DNA of 34,009 nucleotides, from NCBI RefSeq assembly GCF_014357575.1, contig NZ_JACONW010000057.1:1-34009 (forward strand). Reading direction: 5' to 3'. Below the pieces are notes generated by a model. The model was given only the letters and a program-made list of their open reading frames with translations. It ran no database searches and had not been told where the DNA came from. This document shows, piece by piece, positions 25,666 through 32,727 of the stretch (the stretch's first letter is position 1; every line of letters begins with the position of its first letter). The position numbers and the translations under genes were made by a program. Source of the DNA: Pseudomonas folii (lineage in GTDB: Bacteria; Pseudomonadota; Gammaproteobacteria; Pseudomonadales; Pseudomonadaceae).

Positions 25666-26190
25666 TCAGTTGTAATCCATGGAGAACTGGACGTTGGACG
25701 TGACCTGACCGGCAGTAGCGGCGGCGGTAGCGGCGACGTACTGCGCGTAGAACTGCAGGTTGGCTGCTTTATCAGTGACAGCGGTCGACAACGAACCCGC
25801 ATTGGTTTGCAGGTTGATCGGCGCGTAGTTCGCGTTGAGTATCTGGATCTGAGCGTTGGAACCGTTTGCAGTCTGGTTAATCAGGTTGCCGGTGGCGGCA
25901 TCGACCGAAGCGCCCTGTTCGAAGCGCACCAACGCGCTGGTGCCGGTGCAGGCAGTCAGCGCCAGGGTGAAACCGGTACGCCCGGCGGTTTGACCGACTG
26001 TGGCGAGTGATGAAGCAGCAACCCGTGGCAGGGCGACAGTCTTGGCCGACGTGCCAGTGGTGTTGCCTTCGATGGTACAAGTCTGGCTGCTGATTTCGCC
26101 GGTAAAGTTGATGGTCCCATCCGCTGCCGAGGCGTTGAACGAAGAGGCAACTGCGGCCATCGCACCAAGCGCTAGTAAAGTCTTTTTCAT
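25666..26190 (-). CDS. Type 1-family major fimbrial subunit
   Basis: 174-residue pilin. The signal peptide is MKKTLLALGAMAAVASSFNA followed by SA. The mature part starts ADGTINFTGEISSQTCTIEG and carries the conserved disulfide pair (QTCTIEG and LTACTGTSA). It ends in QVTSNVQFSMDYN with the penultimate-Tyr beta strand recognised by the chaperone. It is rich in Ala, Thr, Ser and Asn, as usual for FimA/CupA1-type shafts. It is the first gene of the operon, with GGAG upstream of the ATG. The promoter should lie in 26191-26400, where I see no consensus sigma-70 boxes, as expected for an activator-dependent promoter. Confidence 0.93.
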   Translation of the reverse strand: MKKTLLALGAMAAVASSFNASAADGTINFTGEISSQTCTIEGNTTGTSAKTVALPRVAASSLATVGQTAGRTGFTLALTACTGTSALVRFEQGASVDAATGNLINQTANGSNAQIQILNANYAPINLQTNAGSLSTAVTDKAANLQFYAQYVAATAAATAGQVTSNVQFSMDYN

Positions 26191-26337
26191 ATCGAACTCC
26201 GCTGATCAATCAAAATTCAGCAACAGACGTTGTGCCTGCTGCCGGGCTATTGAGAGACGCAATCTTAAGGAGCTGACCGAATGATCAGAATCAGACGATT
26301 CTTAAAGTGCTGGTTGGGTGGTGCGGCGGGGGTGAGT

Positions 26338-26367
26338 CTGTTGGAGCTGAGCTTGCTCGCGATAGAC
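26338..26367. repeat. Degraded REP half
   Basis: TGTTGGAGCTGAGCTTGCTCGCGATAGAC resembles the common Pseudomonas REP arm (TGTGGGAGCTGGCTTGCTCGCGATA) with a few changes. It lies between the fimbrial promoter region and the ychF fragment, close to the island boundary. Confidence 0.6.
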
Positions 26368-26405
26368 CTAGAGGCAATGGACCTGATCTGCGGCGTTCTT
26401 ATTGC

Positions 26406-26721
26406 AGGCAAGCCTGCTCGCAGCCTGATGAAGAGCATGAGCCCTGACGAAAAAGCAGTGATTCGTGGCTTCCACCTGCTGACCAACAAGCCGGTCATCT
26501 ACATCGCCAACTTTGCTGAAGACGGTTTCGAGAATAACCCGCTGTTGGACGTCGTTCGCGCCATCGCCGAAGAAGAAGGCGCAATGCTGGTGACGGTCTG
26601 CAACTAACGACTTCATCCAGTACAAGGGTGAAGCCGGTGCCAAGGAAGCTGGCAAATGGCGCCTGGAGGGCAAGGATTACATTTTCAAAGACGGCGAGGT
26701 TTTGCACTTCGCTTTAACGTC
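26406..26721 (+). pseudogene. Diverged, internally deleted copy of the ychF 3' half
   Basis: 26406-26604 aligns without gaps to ychF 11938-12136 with about 13 differences in 199 bases by hand count. 26606-26721 aligns to 12398-12514 with about 10 differences and a one-base deletion near the end. The 261 bases between are missing; the junction lies at CAAC next to ACAAC, so a short-repeat deletion is likely. It encodes YchF residues from GKPARSLMK to EEEGAMLV and then stops at once (TAA after the junction). Differences include both silent and replacement changes. A reading frame from 26281, with AAGGAG upstream, runs into the fragment and gives 108 codons with a non-homologous N-terminus. I regard it as chance. 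It has the same orientation as the intact gene and brackets the fimbrial island with it. Confidence 0.92.
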
Positions 26722-26728
26722 CAAGTCA

Positions 26729-26746
26729 GCCGTGATTTATCACGGC
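26729..26746. terminator. Small hairpin after the ychF fragment
   Basis: Perfect 7-bp stem GCCGTGA-TTTA-TCACGGC, 8 bases after the end of ychF similarity and 60 bases downstream of the acetyltransferase stop on the other strand. There is no T run on either side, so it is a weak terminator candidate. It may be the relic of the terminator that followed the fragment's parent gene. Confidence 0.35.
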
Positions 26747-26805
26747 ACTTGATGTCTACCCCGCCGTAATCGTCATCAGCTCGAGGAGGATAATGGATTG
26801 AAAGT

Positions 26806-27381
26806 TTATTTTTGCAGTCGACCAAGCAACTCCTGATCATAGGGGATGGACTCGCCAACTCGCCGGTTAAAAAAAACAGTATTGGATGGGATGCTTTTAT
26901 TTACAAAAGTGCATGCCCCTACAACGACGTTATCCCCGATCTGGATGTCATCGGAAATAACGCAGGCATGAGCCTGGATCCTCACGCCATCCCCAATAAT
27001 CAACCGCACTTGCTCAGCATTCCCCTTAACGCCAATGGTGGACCCCTGCCAGATTCTGAAGTCTTTACCGATAACGGCGTATGACGTAATGACGATTCCA
27101 CTCAGATGAGCGATCCACAGCCCCTCATCGATCTGCGCCCCCAACATGATTTCCACATTGTATTTACGGCTGAGCTTTTCATTGAGCAGCTTTGCACGGC
27201 GTCTCCAGAACTTGGAACGCGAGGTATTGAGTACGTAAGCCAGGCGAAACCAGAACAGGTAGGTCGACCTGTTGCTCCGTCGGCACTTCACATACAAACG
27301 TTTCCAACTGAAGGGCTTATCCAGCCCCCCAAGCACCTCAATGTGCCAATAGCGCATCGCATTTTTGAGCAGTCCAGTCAT
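26806..27381 (-). CDS. Left-handed beta-helix (hexapeptide) acyltransferase, serine acetyltransferase-like
   Basis: 191 residues. The N-terminal half is basic and helical, with LFWFRLAYVLNTSRSKFWRRRAK, and could associate with the membrane. The C-terminal half has imperfect hexapeptide repeats of a trimeric acyltransferase: VEIMLGAQIDEGLWIAH, GIVITSYAVIGKDFRIWQGS and DDIQIGDNVVVGACTFVNKS. The HLSGIVI segment resembles the CysE catalytic HxxGIVI pattern. The start overlaps the stop of the ligase-like gene as ATGA. This partnership suggests acetylation of a surface sugar rather than cysteine synthesis, but the acceptor is unknown. Base composition is poorer in G+C than the core genes. Confidence 0.8.
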   Translation of the reverse strand: MTGLLKNAMRYWHIEVLGGLDKPFSWKRLYVKCRRSNRSTYLFWFRLAYVLNTSRSKFWRRRAKLLNEKLSRKYNVEIMLGAQIDEGLWIAHLSGIVITSYAVIGKDFRIWQGSTIGVKGNAEQVRLIIGDGVRIQAHACVISDDIQIGDNVVVGACTFVNKSIPSNTVFFNRRVGESIPYDQELLGRLQK

Positions 27382-28589
27382 GCAATGGGCGCCTCTGAAC
27401 GCGTCCTTGTCAGCCCTGAGCCGATAGAAAGCACCAAACCTACCGGCATCCAGAACACAAGCCAGTAAACACCTGGGCGGCTCATGACTGTATGGTAGTT
27501 GAACAGGGCCGTCAGGACTGCAAACACGAGAAGTGGGAAGCCAACTGTTCCAAGCGGGAAATTCCAGTTACTTTTATTCAGAGAACGCGCCAGCACAAAA
27601 CCTATCATGAGCAACAACAGTAGTGCGCCTCCCAACCCAAACTCATAAAAGAACTGCAAATACAGATTGTGCGCCTGCGTCCAGCAATACCCACTATCGA
27701 TGCAAACATTAAATTTGTTGCCCGCTCCCGCGCCAGCCAACCAAAAGTTAGGGAGCCGCTCTAGCCAATCATGCCAAATCAAATCCCTATAACTAAAACC
27801 GCGGTCGGTCTGCTCCAGCATCATCGGTGATAACCAGATCAAAATAAGTACAACAAAAGCAGCGGTAGCAGCCAACCATTTTCTCGGGCGGTGGTCATGA
27901 TGGAGTGCAATCGATGCTCCAATGGCTGCTCCATACCCCAACCAGACACCTCGTGACAGTGTGCAGTACAGATAGAGCGATAGCGCGAGCACACATACGC
28001 CGTAGACGATCGTCACAAAGCGGCTGTAGCGCTTGGTCAATAGTTGGTGAAAGCCGTACACAGCAAAGAGACCATAATAGAGAGCAGCAATAATTGGATT
28101 TTTGAAGTCGGCGTAGTCTTTATAGCCTAGTTTTTGAATGCGCTGGCCATCGAAAAACATATGTGGATCCACGTAAAAAAAAGTGTACACCAAGCTGACC
28201 AACGCAAAAATACCGGCAATCACAAACACTGCATCGAAGCTTTTCTCCATCAAATTTCTATCAACCAAAATCTTGATAGCAGTGACGTACAAGAGAATAT
28301 ATAAACCGGTCTTGAGTTGATCCCAGCCTGATAAAGCTGAAGTCGGATTAAACGCTGCGACCAGCACGGTAAACCCCAATAGAACCAGAAGAGGTAAATA
28401 GCGTTTACTGCGCAAGGATTCGCGCACTCGGCGGTCAAGAAAAATCAGCATCAACGCCGGTAAAAACAGGGTCAGGTTTGAGATGGTCGTAAATCTACTG
28501 CCATCTGAGATGTAAAGCATTCCGCTGATGTGTACAGTAAATCCCGCGAACAAAAGATAAAGAAAAAAGCTGGATACAGCCGCTACCAT
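27378..28589 (-). CDS. O-antigen ligase/polymerase-like membrane protein (WaaL/Wzy_C family)
   Basis: 403 residues with about ten to twelve hydrophobic segments. The family signature is a large periplasmic loop with Arg213 in CTLSRGVWLGYG and His307 in WTQAHNLYLQFFYEFGLGG, the spacing seen for the essential Arg and His of WaaL ligases. It either ligates a glycan to lipid A-core or polymerises repeat units; sequence alone does not decide. Its start follows AAGAGG by 5 bases and overlaps the stop of a short upstream reading frame. It is translationally coupled to the acetyltransferase. It is richer in A+T and A/T-ending codons than the core genes, which suggests acquisition. Confidence 0.85.
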   Translation of the reverse strand: MVAAVSSFFLYLLFAGFTVHISGMLYISDGSRFTTISNLTLFLPALMLIFLDRRVRESLRSKRYLPLLVLLGFTVLVAAFNPTSALSGWDQLKTGLYILLYVTAIKILVDRNLMEKSFDAVFVIAGIFALVSLVYTFFYVDPHMFFDGQRIQKLGYKDYADFKNPIIAALYYGLFAVYGFHQLLTKRYSRFVTIVYGVCVLALSLYLYCTLSRGVWLGYGAAIGASIALHHDHRPRKWLAATAAFVVLILIWLSPMMLEQTDRGFSYRDLIWHDWLERLPNFWLAGAGAGNKFNVCIDSGYCWTQAHNLYLQFFYEFGLGGALLLLLMIGFVLARSLNKSNWNFPLGTVGFPLLVFAVLTALFNYHTVMSRPGVYWLVFWMPVGLVLSIGSGLTRTRSEAPIA

Positions 28590-28756
28590 AAAAACCTCTT
28601 AACACTGCTCATACGCCCGCTCCCGTCCGCCAGGAGGCGACCCAACATGAGGTTTGGAAAAATCATTGGATACTGACGTATCAGAGCGTCAATGCCTGAT
28701 GATGCCTGATTGATTAACCAGATGGATACAATCGATAAGACGTCATACAGCGTCAT
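28583..28756 (-). CDS. Possible 57-codon ORF or gene remnant upstream of the ligase-like gene
   Basis: An open frame MTLYDVLSIVSIWLINQASS... ends YPMIFPNLMLGRLLADGSG and then MSSVKRFLW. Its TAG overlaps the ligase start (ATGGTAG). The frame is open further upstream to 29035, but that part reads like non-coding sequence. The overlap with a real start suggests it could be the 3' end of a decayed upstream gene of the same operon. I recognise no family. Confidence 0.25.
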   Translation of the reverse strand: MTLYDVLSIVSIWLINQASSGIDALIRQYPMIFPNLMLGRLLADGSGRMSSVKRFLW

Positions 28757-29256
28757 TTCTTTGGATGCACGTGCGCATTTTCTTCCGAGGTCTGGTTGCA
28801 TGGGGTGTACGGTGTACGCCGTTGATGCGTTGAGCGCTCGAAATCGGTCAGTGCCAGCGACAGGCGCAGTATGCAATGAACGTCTCCGGTGGAATATTGA
28901 AATATGGATTTTGCAGGCATGCAGCAATACTCCATGCGACGCTCGAGATTGGCTGCGCATTCTAGTCAGATGTATCAACCCTGTGAAGGTGTGGATGAGG
29001 TGCCCACGCTCACCAATCTTGATGATCCCACTCATGCTATCTGCCCGACAGCACCGTGATCGGCATTAGAGATAAGGCGGACGTGGCGAAGCTGTTGAGC
29101 GCAGGCTGGAGTTGAACAGAGCGGAGGCTGTTTGGGCGTGAAGTCTCCTCCAAGCAGGAAGGCGTCTAATGTGCGATGCAAATGTATCAGGCAAATCTCC
29201 ATCGCGGCCTCGCGGTAGTCATGCTACAGAGAAATAGCGTTCCAGTTCATCGCCCT
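28757..29256. other. Gene-poor, apparently decayed stretch
   Basis: 500 bases without a convincing gene. On the plus strand 29026-29115 reads SCYLPDSTVIGIRDKADVAK and ends LLSAGWS-stop, directly after stop codons. It looks like a C-terminal scrap of a lost gene, family not recognised. A tandem GGTGTAC pair lies at 28803-28816. A REP half is at 29199-29229. I saw no transposase or tRNA remnant. Confidence 0.45.
29199..29229. repeat. REP half
   Basis: CCATCGCGGCCTCGCGGTAG followed by TCATGCTACAG closely matches one arm of the paired REP in the fimbrial operon (CTATCGCGGCCTCGCGGTGC...CTCCTACAG at 22086-22120). No opposing arm is seen nearby. Confidence 0.6.
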
Positions 29257-30165
29257 TCACTTCCCGTTAAACGCCGTCATGTCCTGCTGCAACAGCCCCA
29301 GCAATCGGCTCGAACCAACGCTCAATTGCCTGCCCAGCCGGCTGATGATGTGCACCTGTGACTCACTGAACACCTCGGACTCCAGTGGTAACGCGATCAG
29401 CTTGCCGCTCGCCAGTTCGTCTACCACCACGAAGGTCGGCAACAGGGTTACGCCGCCGCTCATGGCAAAGCGTTTGAGCATGGCGAAGGTGTTGCAGGTC
29501 AGGGTCGGCATCAGGGACACACCGGATTGCTGTTCGGCCTGAGTCAGTATCTGGCGGATGCCGTAGGAAACCCCGAGCAACCCCAAGCGATAGCTATCCA
29601 GACCTTTCAAGGGAATTGGGCCTTCATGCTGCGCCAACGGATGGTCGGGGCTGGCCATCACGCAGACTGGCTGTTTCTGGTGGGCATGGGAGCGGATCTT
29701 CGGGTCAGCGGGCGGATTGAATACCAGGCCGATGTGCGCCTCGTCTTCTACTACCTGACGGATCACTTCGTTGGTGCCGCATACATTCACTTGCAGCTCG
29801 ACCTTGGGGTACAGCGTCGAGAATCGGGTCAGCGGCTCGGTCAGGCCATCGATAAAGCCTTCACCAATTGCCAACACCACCGAACCACTCTGCAAACCGC
29901 GCAACGCTTGCAGCGACTCCAGCAAAACCTCCTGCTGTGAAAGTCGCTGACGGTAATAAGCCAGCACGCGATCCCCCGCCTCGGTCGGCTTCACCCCACG
30001 GCGATGGCGCTCAAGCAACGGCGCGCCTAGCTCATGCTCCAGCTGGGCAATCTGCCGACTGACTGCAGAGGGCGCCACGTCCAGAAAGTCCGCAGCAGCG
30101 CGAACGCTGCCCAGTCGCACGGCCTCGAAGAAATAAAGAATGCGTCGATCCTGAACCAGACTCAT
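29257..30165 (-). CDS. LysR-family transcriptional regulator
   Basis: 302 residues. The N-terminal winged helix-turn-helix (about 5-65) is the standard LysR pattern: FFEAVRLGSVRAAADFLDVA, then PSAVSRQIAQLEHELGAPL and LLERHRRGVKPTEAGDRVL. A two-lobed effector-binding domain of substrate-binding-protein type follows from about 90 (VVLAIGEGFIDGLTEPLTRF). It is divergently transcribed from the dehydrogenase operon 146 bases away, with a T-N11-A dyad just upstream of its own start. It therefore very likely controls that operon and itself, with the operon's substrate as effector. Confidence 0.92.
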   Translation of the reverse strand: MSLVQDRRILYFFEAVRLGSVRAAADFLDVAPSAVSRQIAQLEHELGAPLLERHRRGVKPTEAGDRVLAYYRQRLSQQEVLLESLQALRGLQSGSVVLAIGEGFIDGLTEPLTRFSTLYPKVELQVNVCGTNEVIRQVVEDEAHIGLVFNPPADPKIRSHAHQKQPVCVMASPDHPLAQHEGPIPLKGLDSYRLGLLGVSYGIRQILTQAEQQSGVSLMPTLTCNTFAMLKRFAMSGGVTLLPTFVVVDELASGKLIALPLESEVFSESQVHIISRLGRQLSVGSSRLLGLLQQDMTAFNGK

Positions 30166-30173
30166 GGGCCACC

Positions 30174-30192
30174 TGCGTTGCTTTCAACGCAA
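30174..30192. promoter_or_regulatory. Candidate LysR-type operator
   Basis: TGCGTTG-CTTT-CAACGCA (30174-30191) is a perfect 7-bp dyad, and TTGC-N7-GCAA (30178-30192) contains the T-N11-A spacing of LysR boxes. It lies 9-27 bases upstream of the LysR start codon in the divergent control region. Confidence 0.55.
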
Positions 30193-30310
30193 CAAAAATG
30201 AATTTGGTGATTATTGCTGTGTGTGCTGAGCGGTGTCCATACTCGGTTCATCTGCCGATAACCACTGACGGTGCGACGTAGCCTGTCAAACAGCTAAGCG
30301 AGCATTCTGA

Positions 30311-31201
30311 ATGACTTTAAAAGTAGGCGTAATTGGACTGGGCAACATGGGCGGCGGCATGGCTGCCACCCTCGCCAGTAAAGGCTTTGACGTAAGCGGC
30401 TTTGACCTGTCGCAAGCCGCACTGGACATCGCCGAAAGCAAAGGCGTTAAACCGGTGACCGATCGCACCGCGCTGATCAAGCAAGTAGACGTGCTGATCC
30501 TGTCGCTGCCAAAAGCCGAGCACGTTGAGTCAGTTTGCCTGGGCGCTGAAGGCGTACTGCAACACGGCAACGCTGGCCTGATCGTGGTCGACACCACGAC
30601 TTCCACGCCGGAAGCCAGCCGCAAGGTGGCCGCCGCTCTGCTGCAAAAGAACATTGGTTTCATTGACGCGCCGGTGTCCGGCGGCCCTAAAGGTGCTGCC
30701 ACCGGCACCATGTCCATGGTGATCGGCGCAGAAGACGCGGACCTGGAAAAAGTCTTGCCGGTACTGGAAGGCATGAGCGGCACGCGGGTTCACGTCGGTA
30801 AATGCGGCGCGGGCAACGTGGCCAAGATCGCCAACAATATGCTCGCCGCCTGCCACCTGATCAGCACCGCAGAAGCCGTGAGCATGGCCGCCAAGGCTGG
30901 CGTCGACCCGGAAAAACTCATGCTCGGTCTGAACGCCGGTTCCGGCCGCAGCGGCGCCACCCAAGTGATGTTCCCGACCTGGGTGCTGAACAAAACCTAC
31001 AACTCCGGCTTCACCATGGGCCTGATGCGCAAGGACGTCGGCCTGGCCAGCGATCTGGCTGCGAGCCTGGATATGGACCTGCCATTGGCGCGCATCGTCG
31101 CCCAACTGTGGGCCGCCAGCAGCGAAACGCTGCCAGATGGTGAAGACTTCAACTGCATCGTTCAGCGGACCGATGCCCAGCTGTTCGGCAAAGGGGAATA
31201 A
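30311..31201 (+). CDS. NAD(P)-dependent beta-hydroxyacid dehydrogenase (3-hydroxyisobutyrate dehydrogenase family)
   Basis: Oxidises a 3-hydroxy carboxylic acid to the semialdehyde or keto acid. The 296-residue protein has the Rossmann glycine motif VGVIGLGNMGGGMA (about 5-18), the substrate-binding DAPVSGGPKGAATGTMS (119-135) and the catalytic Lys172 in GNVAKIANN. Relatives include MmsB, GarR, GlxR and LtnD, and the substrate cannot be chosen from these motifs. It is the first gene of a tight operon: aldehyde dehydrogenase follows after 3 bases, amidohydrolase next. That fits stepwise breakdown of an N-acyl hydroxy compound. The ribosome site before the ATG is weak. Confidence 0.9.
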   Translation: MTLKVGVIGLGNMGGGMAATLASKGFDVSGFDLSQAALDIAESKGVKPVTDRTALIKQVDVLILSLPKAEHVESVCLGAEGVLQHGNAGLIVVDTTTSTPEASRKVAAALLQKNIGFIDAPVSGGPKGAATGTMSMVIGAEDADLEKVLPVLEGMSGTRVHVGKCGAGNVAKIANNMLAACHLISTAEAVSMAAKAGVDPEKLMLGLNAGSGRSGATQVMFPTWVLNKTYNSGFTMGLMRKDVGLASDLAASLDMDLPLARIVAQLWAASSETLPDGEDFNCIVQRTDAQLFGKGE

Positions 31202-31204
31202 CCG

Positions 31205-32722
31205 ATGAGCACGCAAAAATTGCTGGACTTGATGCGCCCGTACTGGGGCGACCGCAACACCGTAGCCAGCTATGTCGGCGGCGAATTCGTCGAAGGCCAT
31301 GGCGAACCGGTGGAAGTGCGTAACGCCCACGACGACAGCCTGATGCTGAGCTTCCCCGATGCCGACGCATCGCTGGTAGAAACCCTCGACGCAGCGGCGA
31401 AAACCGCTCAGGCACAATGGGCAGCGCTGACGGCTCAGGCCCGTGGTCGTTTGATGTATCAGGTCGGCGCGCTGATTCGTCAGGAAGCCGCCAATCTGGC
31501 GCAGATCGAATCCATCACCGCCAACAAGCCAATCCGCGACGCCAATGTTGAAGTGGCGAAAGTCGCCGAGATGTTCGAGTACTATGCCGGTTGGGCTGAC
31601 AAGCTGCACGGCGAAGTGATCCCGGTACCAACCTCGCACCTGAACTATGTGACCTATGAACCACTGGGCACGGTGCTGCAAATCACCCCTTGGAACGCAC
31701 CGATTTTCACCTGCGGCTGGCAGATCGCACCGGCGATTACGGCCGGTAACGCGGTGATCCTCAAGCCGTCAGAGCTGACCGCTTTGTCCTCGTTGGTGGT
31801 TGCTGTCCTGATCGAACGCGCCGGTGTGCCGAAAGGTCTGGTCAACGTGGTCGCTGGTTTCGGTCACACCATCGGCCAAGCGCTGATCGCCAAGGCTGAT
31901 ATTCGCAAAGTGGTGTTCGTGGGTTCGCCCGCCACTGGTCGTCACATCGCCACCGCCGCTGCGCAACGTTGCATTCCGTGTGTGCTGGAACTGGGCGGCA
32001 AATCGGCAAATATCGTTTTCGAAGACGCAGATCTGGAGGTCGCCCTGCGCGGCGCTCAGGCCGCGATTTTCTCCGGCGCGGGTCAAAGCTGCGTGTCCGG
32101 TTCGCGTCTGTTGGTGCAGGAATCGATTTTCGAGCGCTTCACCACTGCGCTGGCCGCAGCGGGTAAACAATTCAAAGTGGGTGACCCAAGCGACCCGGAA
32201 ACCCAGATCGGCCCGATCAATAACGCCAAGCAATATGCACACGTAAAGAGCATGGTCGAAAACGCGCTCCAGGACGGTGCAACGCTGGTCGGTGTCGACG
32301 CTGACCCGCTGCCGAACGTGCCGGGCTATTACGTCAACCCAACGGTGCTGGCTGGCGACAACGCGCTGAACTGCGCGCAGGACGAAATCTTCGGTCCGGT
32401 GGTCGTGGCGATTCCGTTCAAAGATGAAGCAGAAGCGATCCGTATCGCCAACGACAGTCGCTTCGGTCTGGCGGGCGCCGTGTGGACTCGTGATGTCGGC
32501 CGCGCTCACCGCGTAGCCAGACAAGTGCGCGCCGGAACCTTCTGGGTCAACGGTTACAAGACCATCCACGTCAGCTCGCCTTTCGGCGGCTACGGTGACA
32601 GCGGCTACGGTCGCTCGTCCGGCCTGGACGCACTGCGTGAATACAGCGAAGTCAAAAGCGTCTGGGTCGAAACGGCTGCCGTACCTGCGGTCAGCTTCGG
32701 TTACGGCGCGAGTCTGGAGTGA
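31205..32722 (+). CDS. NAD(P)-dependent aldehyde dehydrogenase
   Basis: 505-residue member of the aldehyde dehydrogenase superfamily that oxidises an aldehyde to the acid. Active-site features are present: Asn164 in TPWNAPIFTCGW, Lys in LKPSELTALS, the general base Glu262 in LELGGKSANIVF and nucleophile Cys296 in SGAGQSCVSGSR. EIFGPVV and the C-terminal FWVNGYKTIHVSSPFGGYGDS segment are standard. It lies between the hydroxyacid dehydrogenase and the amidohydrolase, so its substrate is probably the semialdehyde of that pathway. There is no sign of the CoA-acylating MmsA type, since the catalytic Glu is retained. Confidence 0.92.
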   Translation: MSTQKLLDLMRPYWGDRNTVASYVGGEFVEGHGEPVEVRNAHDDSLMLSFPDADASLVETLDAAAKTAQAQWAALTAQARGRLMYQVGALIRQEAANLAQIESITANKPIRDANVEVAKVAEMFEYYAGWADKLHGEVIPVPTSHLNYVTYEPLGTVLQITPWNAPIFTCGWQIAPAITAGNAVILKPSELTALSSLVVAVLIERAGVPKGLVNVVAGFGHTIGQALIAKADIRKVVFVGSPATGRHIATAAAQRCIPCVLELGGKSANIVFEDADLEVALRGAQAAIFSGAGQSCVSGSRLLVQESIFERFTTALAAAGKQFKVGDPSDPETQIGPINNAKQYAHVKSMVENALQDGATLVGVDADPLPNVPGYYVNPTVLAGDNALNCAQDEIFGPVVVAIPFKDEAEAIRIANDSRFGLAGAVWTRDVGRAHRVARQVRAGTFWVNGYKTIHVSSPFGGYGDSGYGRSSGLDALREYSEVKSVWVETAAVPAVSFGYGASLE

Positions 32723-32727
32723 ATCTG

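Noticed and set aside
12518..26400. Integrative element with integrase and att sites
   Set aside because: No integrase, relaxase or transposase gene is present, and the only flanking repeat is the long diverged ychF fragment rather than a short att core.
26281..26607. 108-codon reading frame with a good ribosome site taken as a real gene
   Set aside because: Its C-terminal part is the ychF fragment ending at the deletion junction, and the N-terminal part has no recognisable similarity.
28583..29035. 150-codon minus-strand frame upstream of the ligase-like gene as a whole protein
   Set aside because: The N-terminal two thirds read like non-coding sequence; only the last 57 codons, which overlap the ligase start, are kept as a low-confidence feature.
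30530..31681. 383-codon minus-strand frame opposite the dehydrogenase genes
   Set aside because: Shadow of two confidently identified enzymes; His/Gln/Val-rich composition is typical of such mirrors.
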